Assembly: GCA_014621425.1 (NCBI GenBank)
Contig: JAANBB010000001.1
Coordinates: forward strand, 558,001 to 622,000
Source of the DNA: Cylindrodendrum hubeiense
Taxonomy: Eukaryota > Ascomycota > Sordariomycetes > Hypocreales > Nectriaceae
Length of the DNA stretch: 64,000 nt
Reading direction: 5' to 3'
Part shown: in pieces, positions 11,265 through 22,762 of the stretch
Numbering within the stretch: the first letter of the stretch is position 1
Layout: every line of letters begins with the position of its first letter
Made by a program: the position numbers and the translations under genes
Notes under the pieces: model-generated
Told to the model about the DNA's origin: nothing
Seen by the model: only the letters and a program-made list of their open reading frames with translations
Databases searched by the model: none

Positions 11265-11500
11265 TCTCGCGAGCGCCAGCAAACCGGACACTTCAGATTC
11301 GTTTCGTCCACGTACCAACAATGATAGACACAAGATCAATCTGAAACCGGTCATGCAACCCGATCACTAAGGGAAAAAAGTCACCGCAAATTGGGAAGTT
11401 TCACGGATGTCATCTGCCAGGTGAGGATGACTCTAACAGGCGGCAGGCTTCAGGCAGATGAAACATGATGTTGAAGGTTGTAGGTCGCGTGAAGGGCTCT
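11265..11500. repeat. Left arm of a large imperfect inverted repeat
   Basis: The reverse complement of this arm matches 11760-12075. Pairs include ACGAATCTGAAGTGTCCGGT versus its complement here, CCTTAGTGATC, GTGTCTATCAT and GCGACCTACAACCT. The right arm is the 5' flank of the helicase gene, so this arm is an inverted copy of the helicase promoter region. Similarity stops near 11265. Confidence 0.8.
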
Positions 11501-11504
11501 GTGC

Positions 11505-11755
11505 TAAAGATTAGGGGTTAAGTGCTGGTACTTAGGGGCTAGTTCCGGAGGATTAAGGATTGAGCGCTAAGGGGTGGGGGCTAAAAGTGCTAGCAATTAG
11601 GGACTGAGCGCTAATATTTAGGGCTGAGAATGAGGAACTGAGCGCTAATACATATTTAGGGACTAAATGAACGAAGAATTAGGGACTGAGAACTATTAAC
11701 ATAGGGGCTAAGTGCGTCAAGAATTAGTGGTCAAGCCCTAATATTTAGGGGCTAC
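11505..11755. repeat. Degenerate array of TTAGGG-containing repeats (between inverted arms)
   Basis: About ten units of 18-27 bp are present. Words include TTAGGGACTGAGCGCTAATA, TTAGGGGCTA, GGGGCTAAGTGC and AATTAGGGACTGAG. The orientation is opposite to the arrays at 7385-7512 and 15745-15870. It forms the spacer of the inverted repeat and lies upstream of the helicase gene. Confidence 0.8.
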
Positions 11756-12085
11756 ATGTGGCCCTTCAAGCGACCTACAACCTGCATGCCATGCTCCAAC
11801 CTAGAGCCGGCGGCTTGCTTGTTACAGCAGTCAACACCTGGCAAACGGCAATGCGTGCGTGCAGCTAATTTCTTTATCAAAAACAATCCCACGGAAGCCT
11901 GGGCTTCTATTTTCCCTCTCTTCTCTTCATACCAACCCACTCTATGCGCGAAACGTCCCTGCTTGCAGTGACGCTTTCCCCTTAGTGATCAGGTTGCCCG
12001 GCCGGTTTCCGATAGACTTCGTGTCTATCATCTTTTTATACGAGACGAATCTGAAGTGTCCGGTCTGCTGGCTCTCGTAAGAGGT
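11756..12085. repeat. Right arm of the inverted repeat; helicase 5' flank
   Basis: This is the inverted counterpart of 11265-11500. It precedes the helicase ATG at 12270 by about 185 bp and probably contains its promoter. Confidence 0.75.
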
Positions 12086-12269
12086 CGGCAATTTCTCGCG
12101 GTTTTCCGTTGTAGATCCCGGCCTGACGAGGGTTCTCGTGGTGAGGAGTGGAGTGCGGAGGAGGTGGTGTTGGTGTTTGGTTCAGCCAGACAGAGTAAGA
12201 CAAAAGGTTCAGAACGGCTCTCGCAAGAGGTCGTTACTCTTTCGCTAGACGATTGATCAACCTGTAGTC

Positions 12270-15200
12270 ATGTCTCAGTCTACTGCAGCCTCGGCCTCTG
12301 GCCAGCCTCAGGGCAAGAAGGCCATCAAGACTTATGTGAAGCCTTGTGCGATCATGGTAGGTAGCTTGGATGGCGTGAGATTTGGCGGCAAGGGTCTAGG
12401 CATGTGTACCGACATCGCCACAAACATCATGCTCGTCAACAGCGCCGACACTGCTGCCTGGACGGGCTTCAACATTGAATTCCCGCTCGGCCAGTCGAAT
12501 GAGGAAGATGGATTTGGAGTGTGTCATACTGGTAAGTCTACTCTTTGACCCTGACTGCCCTGCTCGCCTGCCTCTGAATTTTCCTCCTTTCCTCTGTCGT
12601 CGTTACTTTTACGTTGGCGTCTTTCGCTAACCTAGCCATCGACAGCGGAACGTAGCATGGAATTCCGGGTTGAGCCCACCGATCTTATCCAGATGAGTGT
12701 CAAATTTCCTCGCGGCCTCTTCACATATCACGTTGAGCCCCTGTCACAGGCATCAACCGATCGATTCCCCGGCGGCAAGAGCAAAATGACGATTGTTGAA
12801 GTAGTGCTGAAAGACAACGCGCACATCGAGGTCGACGGATACGGCATGCCATTCGCCAACACTGGACATGCATGCGAAAAATGGCTTCATTATCCTCGAA
12901 CTGCCCTCGTTGCCGATACGGAAAAGGCACTTCTCGCCATCATAGAGCAGCGCAGATTCATCTTCATCGTCAACCAGTTCAGTGAGCAGTTCATGAAAAG
13001 CTGGAGCCCCGACAGCCTGCCACCACCATTTACTTACCCATACGGGGTGCTGCACGAGTGGAATGAGGAACGATACCTGTCGATGCTCGAAAAGAACAAG
13101 GGCCACCAGTTTGAACCTGCCTGGGGCTACGATGACGACAACTCTCATTTCGCGGTGGTGACTCAGAGTCAGGTCCAAGATGTTATGTGGCTGTACCAGG
13201 TTTCTCTCGACATCGCCAAGGAGAAACTCTTGGCATACTTCATCGAGGTCGAGAGTTCCGACTCAACATATTTTGTCGTCCTGCCTTCGAATCAGCTGCT
13301 CCCAACCCGTTACGATGCCGCCTGGCGTCGTCTTTCAAAGAAGAATGCGCTGACGCTCGACGTGTACGAAGATGACGAAAAGGTCCCTGTCAGCTGGGAG
13401 GCAACGATCCAAGATCACGCCGACGCCAAGGAGCTTTTCCAGGGCAGACATCCACTCAAAAAGACCGACTTGGTTCTCTTTGTGCGCCAGGGCAAAGCCA
13501 GTTCAGACAGAGGCGTCAAAACATTTCCCGACCGACCTACGGCCAACGCTGCACTGGAGGAGGGCAATGAGCAATAGAGTTGCGTTTCTCTCAATTTTGA
13601 TGTCCAGCTAACCGAGTGCGAGCGAAAGGTCAACGCTGTCTGCCAATACCACCCCCAGGCACCGCCATCAAACCCGCTTGTTTTTGGGACTCCTGCGCAA
13701 GGCGAAAAGGGTTCTGTTTCTCCCGAGCTCGCATTTCGAATGGCCGTGCACCGAGACCTTGTTCGCGGAAAGGGCTTTTGGAAGAGCCTACGTGCAGTCA
13801 CCACGGACAGCGCACTCTCATCTGCCCTAGATCACCTCGATCTCGACCTCGGCGACGATGCAACCCGTCAGGTCCCTTCCCCGCTCCCCATGGTCAATAT
13901 TCTCAAGATCGAAGACCAGGATTACATCGCGGCTCTCATGCGGGAGGCACTTCCCGATGATCGAGAAAGGTTCCGCAAGTACCTGTCCGCCAGACCACTT
14001 GGGCTTGGCATCATCACCGCTGTAGGTCCCATCCAGAATACACCCTCGTGCTTTATGCAGGACTAAATAACTAACACTAAATTTAGGGGCCTGGTTTTGG
14101 AAAAACGACAGCACTCGCGCTCGCAACACTCGGCATGGCTGCCAGTTTTGGCCACATCTACGGTACCGCCCCTACACACGTTGCCACTGACAACTTTGCT
14201 GCTCGCCTCGATGCCGTCACCACTCGCGTAACCCAGCGATATAACCACGACAAGGCCGTCGGAAACCCAACATACGCGCGCCGAAAGCTCATCGTCCGTG
14301 TGTACAAGGAGCAGGATGAGTTCGACACATTCCGCAGTTTGCTTCGCAACCCACATGCTGGCGATGATGCTGCCCCCTCCTCATCTCGGATCAGACCATC
14401 CAAATGGAGGCTCTTCCTCTCGCCCTCCTTCTGGCTTCTTGCTTGCCTCCGCTCTCCCGCTGTTCGGGATTTTCGCCCCCAAGAGCTCCATCTCGATGAC
14501 AGCATTGCCCTTCACGCCCTCCAAGAAACCATCGACCAGAGGGGCGAATTAAGCCGTCTTCGAGAGGTGGCCTCTGGCAAGATTACGTGGGAAGAGTACA
14601 CTGACGGCAAGACCGTTACCAACGACCAGATTACTAGCCTCCTACATGCCGTTATCGCCGCAGCAGATATCCTCTGCAGCCCTCCCGCCCTCGCCCATAC
14701 CCACCGCGTTGCTAGCGTGTGGAAGAACCGCAAGGCCAAAGGCATTGCCGTCGACGAGGCTGCCAACATGGTCCGCCCTGACCTCTACTCTGTCTGGGGC
14801 AATACCCTCCTCCCCTGCATACTAGCTGGCGACGACAAGCAGCTAGGCGTAGTTATCTCCACCCGCGATGAGGTTGACATATTGGGAAATTACCTGAACC
14901 GATTTGCTAAGGATGGCAAGATCTCGCCGCTGGAGTGGTTCAAGGGTTTGGGCTGGCCGGTTTATCGCCTGAGGACGCAACTACGCATGGCCGTAGGACA
15001 ATTCGATATTTGTCACTCTCAAGTGTACAGTGATATCCCATTTACATACGGACCTGGCTGCAATATCGACCTCCCAAGTCACGAAATCGGCCGGGCTTTG
15101 GAGCAGTACGTCACCAGCAAGTATCCCGAGGTGAAAGCTGCCCCGGCTAGCACCCTCCAGCCTGTATTTATCCACTGTGAGGATGCTTTCTGCATCACGG

Positions 15201-15742
15201 ATCCCAACACAGGATCAAAGAAGAGCCTAGACCAGGTAAAAATCGCGTTGGACTTCCTCATCGACTTCGGCAAGGTCACCGGGGCCAATCTCGCGCAGGT
15301 GGTCATTATGACGCCCTATAGTGCCAACCTCGAGGCCATCGACCGTCTGCGCAGGAAGCCCAAGTACTCGTCCCTCGCCGCAATCCGCCCAGCCGCAACA
15401 GTCGATTCTTTTCAGGGTCAAGAGGGCGACCTCTCTGTCGTCATCATGGCTACGAACCGGAACACCGGTCCAGGTTTCACCACCGAGGCACGGCGCCTGA
15501 ATGTCATGATGAGCCGCCAAAAGAGTGGGCTGATCCTTGTTGGCGATATCAAGACCTCCAAGAATTTCGACAAGGGCAGCAAAGGCAACAAGGGCCCAAA
15601 GGGCAAAACAACGATCCAGATCGAGGATGCTGAGGGCGATATCCATTGGGCCAATGCGACGATGCTCGCCAATGTCCACGCTTGGATGGTGGACAACCAT
15701 CGGTACCTGACGGTCAAGATTGGGAAGCCTAAGGTCCTGTAG
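12270..15742 (+). CDS. UPF1-like SF1 helicase gene with one in-frame TAG
   Basis: Model: exons 12270-12531, 12646-14021 and 14087-15742, with introns of 114 and 65 bp that both carry CTAAC branch sites. The product would be about 1097 residues except for a TAG at 13575-13577 (codon 398). The frame is otherwise open on both sides of it. Helicase signatures begin exactly at exon 3: Walker A GPGFGKTT (about 547), motif II VDEAAN (about 768), motif III AGDDKQL (about 794), motif V VDSFQGQEGD (about 985) and motif VI RRLNVMMSRQ (about 1016). This order is typical of the UPF1/DNA2-type RNA or DNA helicases of superfamily 1. The N-terminal ~540 residues match no domain I know. The gene is flanked by oppositely oriented repeat arrays. 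The stop may be a recent nonsense change or the gene may be expressed as two parts. An intron ending at that TAG is possible but has no good donor. Confidence 0.8.
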
Positions 15743-15744
15743 GG

Positions 15745-15870
15745 AACTAACCTAAGTCAGCGCTTAGCCCCTAGTATTTAGTGCATCAGCCCCTAATGAT
15801 TAGTGTATAAGTCCTTACTATTTAGTGCACGTAGCCCCTGACATTTAGTGAATCTAGCCCCTAATCTCAA
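15745..15870. repeat. Degenerate array of CCCTAA-containing repeats (copy B)
   Basis: The array starts three bases after the helicase stop codon. Units combine CAGCGCTTAGCCCCTAGTAT, TTAGTGCATCAGCCCCTAAT and TTAGTGCACGTAGCCCCTG. Together with 11505-11755 it brackets the helicase gene with inverted arrays. Confidence 0.8.
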
Positions 15871-15889
15871 GCACTCCCAACTTCTTCCC

Positions 15890-16600
15890 GCACGATCCTC
15901 TCCGCCGCAAGCCAAAGGAAAAATAAAACGAAAAAGCCAGGCACAAGGACCAGTCGAACACACAGCTTTTCCAAAGTTGCAAAAGTTGGCAAAAAATAAC
16001 CCCCGGTGTCCGTTGAGTAACATCAGGTACCGGTCTCGCGCGAGTACCGGTAACCGGGGGGCCAGAGGCGAAAGCTGACCACTTTATTTCCTATCATAAG
16101 GTTTTCCAATCACCCACCCACTACCTGGTAAGGTTATTGCTCATGGCCCATCCTACCTTCATAATATACCTAATTATGCTTGAGAAGACATTTTCCAAGT
16201 CCTCAAACATCCCATTTTCTCTCCAAACATGACGATATATGTGGGCTCCATCCCACCATTGTCAACGGTTCTATTGCTAAGCTAAGCTCATCACTCAGGC
16301 GGAATGCGCTCTGCTGAATGAGACCAAAATCACCAAGCTAGATAAACAGGCATTTGACCTGAAACAGATATCAACTCCATGATCCTAGTATCTACTTTCC
16401 CAACCACCGACTTTACCCCTTTGACGATGGTTGTGCTCCGTCTTCCACTGCCCTCGATCACCTTGAACGAGTATGATATGCCGAATTGCAACATGGAAGT
16501 TCACTATTCCACCGCTGATAACTCAAGCTGACGCCTACTACGTAATATGAACACAGAAATGACATCCCGGCCCTCGCAGGCGCGCTTCTTGACACTAACA
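15890..16600. repeat. Dispersed repeat, copy B
   Basis: Collinear with 7966-8585 but more diverged and longer. The B-box-like AGTCGAACAC is kept and the A-box is not. It also contains a short palindromic stretch, TACCGGTCTCGCGCGAGTAC, near 16030. Confidence 0.65.
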
Positions 16601-16989
16601 TTGCGACGAATCCGCGGTTTCTAAGCACAGTCTTCTGCATAAGCTGCCAGCTTCGCCCAAGAGACAGAACCCGATCACCGCTTCGTACAGCAACAAGAGG
16701 GGAAATATCATTGATTGTACGCGTCTCTTGCCAGCAGATAGGTTCTCTATGCTAACCTGACTCCCAGCCAAACTCTTGGTTTGGTGGTTGCGTGGTCCGA
16801 AAAGGAAGACGTGCAAAGGGTACTGATACGATGTAGTCTTCGTCCTAACCAACAGATTTCTTTCGAAACTTTGATCGTGTGCAGTTTTCGTTATTTCGAA
16901 GGGCGGGGTTAATCCGCTACCATGTCCTCGAGTTTCAGGATGCGGGCTGTCGGTACTGTTTCTTCTCTCATTTCTCAGTCAGGAAGTGT

Positions 16990-17122
16990 TCCTGTCGTGC
17001 TTCTCGGTCGGCGCGGGGGTTCTCGTGTTATTCGATCATGGAATTGTTCTTGTCGCGCTTTTCGGTCGGGGTAGATTTAACGTGTTACTCGTTCGTTCGT
17101 TCGGTCGGTCGGTCGGTCGGTC
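16990..17122. repeat. Two-copy ~57 bp tandem duplication plus GTCG/TTCG microsatellite
   Basis: TGTCGTGCTTCTCGGTCGG (from about 16993) recurs as TGTCGCGCTTTTCGGTCGG (from about 17050), each followed by a CGTGTTA word. The second copy runs into a GTTCGTTCGTTCGGTCGGTC tract. Confidence 0.7.
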
Positions 17123-17438
17123 AAAGAGGAGTGTCTGGAGTCGCTTGAAGGTCAGTCAAGCAAACGTACGGGAGATGACAAGCTGGAAGCTTAGTCTGAA
17201 CCAAAGAAAACATTCGCGTGAAATCTTCGGGTTATCGCTGATTTACACGATGTTTGTATGGCAAGCTGTGATAATGTTGAAAGTTGAAGCAACCGTTCAT
17301 GCATTGCCCACGCTGTGTGCCTTGCACTTCAAAGTTTTGGCTCCAGGCAACAGCTCTGTGCCATCACATGACATTGCAAGGGCTTGGTTAGGACGGAATT
17401 TACACTAGAGGCGTCACCGGCTGAGACCTTGGGCCCCA

Positions 17439-17504
17439 GAGCTTCAAGTGAGCTTCAAGTGAGCTTCGAGTGAGTATTGAGTGAGCATCGAGTGAGCATC
17501 GAGC
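17439..17504. repeat. Six copies of an 11-bp repeat
   Basis: Consecutive units are GAGCTTCAAGT (twice), GAGCTTCGAGT, GAGTATTGAGT and GAGCATCGAGT, and the last ends GAGCATCGAGC. Confidence 0.85.
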
Positions 17505-20008
17505 TAAGTCTCATTCGCCACACAGCTCGCTTCCACTTGGCAGACGGTTTCATAATTTTCCATCAAGCTAAGATTTATCCTCATCATTGTCTTCAGTTGA
17601 GCACTTGAAAATGAACCCCTAGCACATGCGGGCCGCGGTCGCATTCACATCTAGGGAACATTGCCCACCGAAATGGCGCGGATCTAGCTCAAGTATTGAA
17701 CTTCATGCTACTTGACATGATTTCATCCCACAGACTACTCCAATACTTTTCATTCATTACATATGGGTGCATTCCATGGGTGCAGTATGGATGTGATGTG
17801 GTCGGCAATTCCCTCATCATAACCTCGACGGACGTTGGGACACACCCACAGATTCTTCGGGTTAAAGCTCAAATATTCCCACGCTGTTGTTTTACAGCAT
17901 GTGCTTTTTTTCGGGACGTTGTTTCTTTCGTTTCGTTTTGAGACACTCGAGTTTGCGTCAATCCCGAGCGCCATCCTCGCTGTTTCCCCTGCCTTCGTAA
18001 ATGACTTCATTCAGGTGTTCAGTGCTAGCTCGCGCAAGGGGTCAGCAACTTTTACACAGCTTTGAATCGCTTGGTTGGCACCTCCTGTCTCTCTCTACCG
18101 ACTCGATGACCACCTCGAAACAATGACTTCCTCCGAGATGACCTCCCTCTCTGGCCGTATCCGACCACATTGGAACGCTTACAGACTGTCCAATGACAAC
18201 ATATATCGCTCTCAAGGCCTCTTCCTCCTCCTCCATTGATAGAACTGCTCTTCAAGAGCAGTCGAATCAGAATACGAAAATGACCCCTGCTTACGTGTTA
18301 CTCCTTTCACGGTGCTGGGGAGAGGGAGATGTCAAGAAATACGGCTTCCTACCCTAAATAAAGCAACACTGATGGGTACAGGGTTTTTTTATTACATTGT
18401 CCTTCCGTGCACCAAACGAATTCAACGGCTTTAGCACGTACTACCAACATAAATCCATCATGCCTCTCCACATATTATGCTTCATTCTAACCTTCATCCA
18501 AACCCTCATCCTAAATTCATCCTAATTCTTTTTACTATTCTCATTAGACATTTAGTGCAGGTCGTTTATGCTCGAAAGCTAGTTGTCAGTTCCAATATCA
18601 GCCGATCGCCACCAATGTCATCAGTGCCGTAATCTCGCATCAGAGAGTTCTTGGAAACGGAGCCAATCTTGATTGTACCTTAGCTGAGGTCGATGTGTTG
18701 GACTGGATCATATGTTTCATCTTGGGCATCTGCGATTTGGAACTTCATCGAGATGCCATAACCTAAGCCTTGATATGAATGTGTCCCGAGGCCATGGCGC
18801 TGCAGCTGTGGAAAGCATTTTCCCCTGTCCATCGATTTTTATCTTCCTTCATCTTGCTACAAGACTTCGTTTGAATCTGGGAGACATTTCCTGTCCGCGT
18901 AGATGCTTTTCTCTGTAGCCATGGCCTCCTGTCTTCAGCTCGTCGGGTTCGTCCTCGACTGCAGAAGAACGTGGGTCAACAGCGTAAGTGAACGACTCAG
19001 ACCACTCCGCGGGATCTGGTTGCGTCTGCAAAGTGAAGTGCAACGAGGAGACGGAAGCCGCGGCACCGATCCAGTACCCGGGGACAATGGAGGATGCAAA
19101 GCGATATGTTTTAATAGGCCCAAATAGTGGAACTTCGTTCCTTCACTCCTTCATTCCTTCTGCTACATGGATCCCACTTTGCTGCAACAGCATCAGTAAC
19201 TGGGGGTGCAGCTGGCGACAATATCAATCACCGGACCTTCCGTGTGTGCAAGGTTCTCGTTCAAGGAATGAGTTATTCCAGCAACCCTGTTACCGCTAGT
19301 AATAGAAAAGAATAGCCCAAGTATATTAAATTCTTCCAGGTTAAGCTGTTGTGGCTCCTCTTTTTGCGATGAACAGCTAACTCGATTGGTAGGATCATCG
19401 CGACGGGGCGATTATCGCAGCTGGTGGGAACCCAAATTACCCGATTGAGAATTGTGCACGCTTCTACGAGTAGGACGCTCGGGTATGCGGCACCACAAGA
19501 CCCATATTTACAGCGAACAGTCGGGTGACAGCTGAGCTCACAGGCCAATCAGCAAACGAGTACATGAACACCAGTGTTCAGGGGCTAGTCCGTGACGCGT
19601 TTTCATCTCCTACGCCACCAGAAGGATTTTGTAACCAGATCCTTTATTGTTTCGCATCTTTTTAACACCTGGCATGAGAACTCGCAACAAACCGACAATG
19701 CACGTGGCACGTCCGGACAGTTCACAATCATGCAAGCAAATCCCATTTGCGGAGATGCTGGAACATTTGAGTCTTTCAGCCCTAAGACCCATGCTGTGAT
19801 AACCTTCTAAGTTAGATCATGCTATGGAGATGATTGATTTTGGGGGACCAGTGTAGTATGGTTTCGGGACCGAGCTGTGGATCTTTACTAGGAAAGGTGG
19901 TATAAGAAGAAGGAGTACGAAAGCCGATTAATGAAGTTCACATCACTGAGGTCATCAAGCAACAGAGTACTCCAGATACCCTAATCTATTCTTTGCTCCT
20001 GTTTCACC

Positions 20009-21713
20009 ATGCGATCCCTTTTGGTCGCAGCGGCCATCTTGGCCACCGCTCACGCACAAGATGTCTACGATATTGTTGTGCCGGCTTTCTCTGTTGCTGG
20101 CTCAGGCGCAACAGCTTCCTACGGTTCCGATGGCATGGCGTATGTAACCACCGATTGCACTTCAGATTCTGTCACAAACGCCGACCAAGACCAGTATGAC
20201 CGTTGGTTGGGCGTTTCTTCGGACCAGGCTTTCGAGATGGCTATTATCAACTGGTTCTACGACGGTGTCACTGGATCTCTTACGTTCCCAGAGTATGTCA
20301 GCAACTTCTTCAACGGACCAGAGGGTATGAACTGCGGTGCAACCGCGCCCTCGGTCGGTTGCGAGAGCCCGACCCAGTGTGATGACGTCAACCATCCTGC
20401 CGGGTACTTTATTCTAAACTCATTTGTTTCTGTTCATTCGGTAAGTACTCTCACATCTTGTCTGGGAACCTCCCTGCTGATCTTTTAGATGCTTTATAAT
20501 TTCTTTGACGCGTTTACGACAGCCGAAGCGGATATGACTACCAGCATTGGCACATTCTCTTCCACGTTTGCACAGATTGAAGACGTTCAAGCCGAAATTG
20601 ATATGATTTTGAACGTTTTAGGGCTAGGTTATGCTTTAGCCGTGGCCCCAGTGTGGAACAAGTGTAGGTTATTTGTTCAATATCATCCAATATTGAAGGC
20701 CGAAGCGAACTAACAGTGGTGCAGGGTTGAAGGAAATGCCAGCATTTTCAAAGAGCTCGGCCTCCAACTGGCTAGGCACCGCCAAAGACTCGATGAATGG
20801 ATTGGTTAGCAACGGTATCACAATAATCAAGTCTACCGGCGCATGTTAGTGATTCCTCCGTTCTCGCTAGAGTCTTTAAAGATTATTTGTTAACTGGATA
20901 TTAGGGGCCGACACTCAAAACAACCAAAACCTGCTTTCCTATTACATGGGTGAGTTAATCAAGTCATGGGCCACTGGCATCTCAGATACGAACGAGCAGC
21001 TCTTCAACGGAAGTGTTCCAAGCATCGAGAACCTTTACAGGTTGATTGACGAAGGACAAGTCATGGAGGAGACGTCAACATCCGGTACCATGGACATTGT
21101 GCAGTACATTGAGCAAAGCCTGTACCCCATCTTGATACCATACGCCTGGTCCTTGAGCAACATGAACTCACATCCATTCGTTATGGATTCGGGTTATGAC
21201 TGCTCCAATACCTACCCCGACCTCTACCACGACTATATGACCCAGGAGGTTGCGGATGCAGTGAGCGTGTGCTACAACGATAAGCTTTACTATCTTCTGG
21301 ATGCCAGGAATTGCCAAGTCGACTGTGGTGCTCAGGTTTCGATGCACGGTTCAGTCTGTTCGCCAACCCAATTCGATGTTCCTCTTGGTACCGAAACTAT
21401 GGACGGCGCCGCTTGGGGCGGCGTTACCGTTGCCAATCTAACGATTTCGTAAGCAACTCCCCCTTTTCCAGCATAACTCAACAGTTTTCTAACAAATTAC
21501 AGGGCTGTGAACGGTTATGTCAATAATGGCAATGCAAATGGTTGGGCTTTGCTTAACCCTGAGGTTGCTGCCGAGATGGACAGGATCTGGAATGACGGTA
21601 TTAATGCTGCTGGAGTTGTTCAAATTCCTGTGTGTGACTTTGGCACTGCTCAGTACAACTGGATTAACTGCGATGTTGATGCGGATAACTATCCTTGCCA
21701 GCCAATCGTTTAA
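20009..21713 (+). CDS. Secreted protein of unknown function
   Basis: Five exons: 20009-20440, 20489-20663, 20725-20844, 20905-21448 and 21503-21713. Introns are 48-61 bp and all GT-AG, and frame and junctions agree throughout. The product is 493 residues with a signal peptide (MRSLLVAAAILATAHAQD). There are several paired cysteines (NCGATAPSVGCESPTQCDD, NCQVDCGAQ) suggesting disulfides, and no membrane segment after the signal. The C-terminal part has a conserved-looking NGYVNNGNANGWALL stretch and ends CDVDADNYPCQPIV. I do not recognise the family. It could be a secreted effector-like or cell-wall-associated protein, which is inference from location only. It stands alone between long intergenic tracts. 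Confidence 0.85.
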
Positions 21714-22762
21714 CTAAGTGGTATACCAACCGACAATAGTATGCTTCATTTAGAATATGATCAAACTGGAAGTGGGGTCTTCTACTTAGTGTGTGTATAC
21801 TTATGGATGGGTACATGGGGTTAATTGAGAATAGACGAATCACTATTCTGGTCGCTTCTGGAAGTGATGACTCGGCCCAAGTCATGGCACAGACACGCTT
21901 TTTCTTCCTTTATTATATATTCAAGCACAACTTTATTTCGAACTTTATTTTATGATCCGATAAAACAGTAGCTCTTATAGCCATATGTCTCTTCCTTTCG
22001 GAATACATTCCAAATCGTTGTCTTTCTAAGCTACTACCTCTACACAACACCACGAAACCTGTGGGGAATCTTCAGGCCAACGGCATATATCATCGAGATT
22101 ATGACAAGGGTTTGGATCCAAATCTACGGCCTTTGCACACAGATCCAATTTAGTGCCTAAGTCTTAGTATATTATGTGCATGTACGTCCTTAACCTAAAG
22201 GCAGACCAAAAGACCGAACAGCTATTAGTCGTCAAGGTAAGCGGGCCCGACACAGAAGCGAAAATAAATGCCCTGATATTGGTTGGGAGTCAAGCCTCAA
22301 GAGGTTCAGCATTTCAGGGATTACCATGTAGTAGATCTTACAAGAAGACCAAGCTAATGAGGGACTGGGTTGATGAAAGTATGGCCGTCTCAAATAGTGC
22401 GAGGCGCATAACGACTGGACTCTCGAGTAAGAGAAGAACTTCCCTTGTTCTGATACCATGAGTAAAGAACCCAAGGCCACTAGTTCAGTGGGACCTTTAA
22501 ATGGTATAAGTAAAGTGGATCTTTCGCAGCTAGCCGGCTTTAAATGGCACTGGCAAACAGGTGATGAGTTTCAACGAGGCAAGTAGGGCGACTTCCAAAA
22601 TGAATGATATGTACAATCGTAGTAAATTGACTTCAGTTCAGTGAGGCAATCTGGAGTACAGAGTTTCGTACAACTTAAATACTCGTTTGCGGCATCATCA
22701 ATCTTGATCAGACAACTCAATATCCGGATCCATATCCCGCATTCCATTCCTTCGAGGCGCGA
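21714..22762. other. Intergenic between convergent genes
   Basis: 3' flanks of the secreted-protein gene and the alcohol oxidase gene. No supported gene or repeat is seen. Confidence 0.5.

Larger units (their letters stand above)
16601..20008. other. Long tract without a supported gene; simple repeats
   Basis: Only short unsupported frames are visible. It contains the tandem repeats listed at 16990-17122 and 17439-17504. Promoter sequence of the secreted-protein gene is expected in the last few hundred bases. Confidence 0.45.

Noticed and set aside
11505..11755. True telomere or telomeric tract
   Set aside because: TTAGGG words are interspersed in longer degenerate units, not a pure hexamer array, and unique genes lie on both sides.
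12270..15742. Helitron Rep/helicase
   Set aside because: Motifs are UPF1-like SF1, not PIF1-like. No Rep HUH motif was seen and no Helitron ends were identified.
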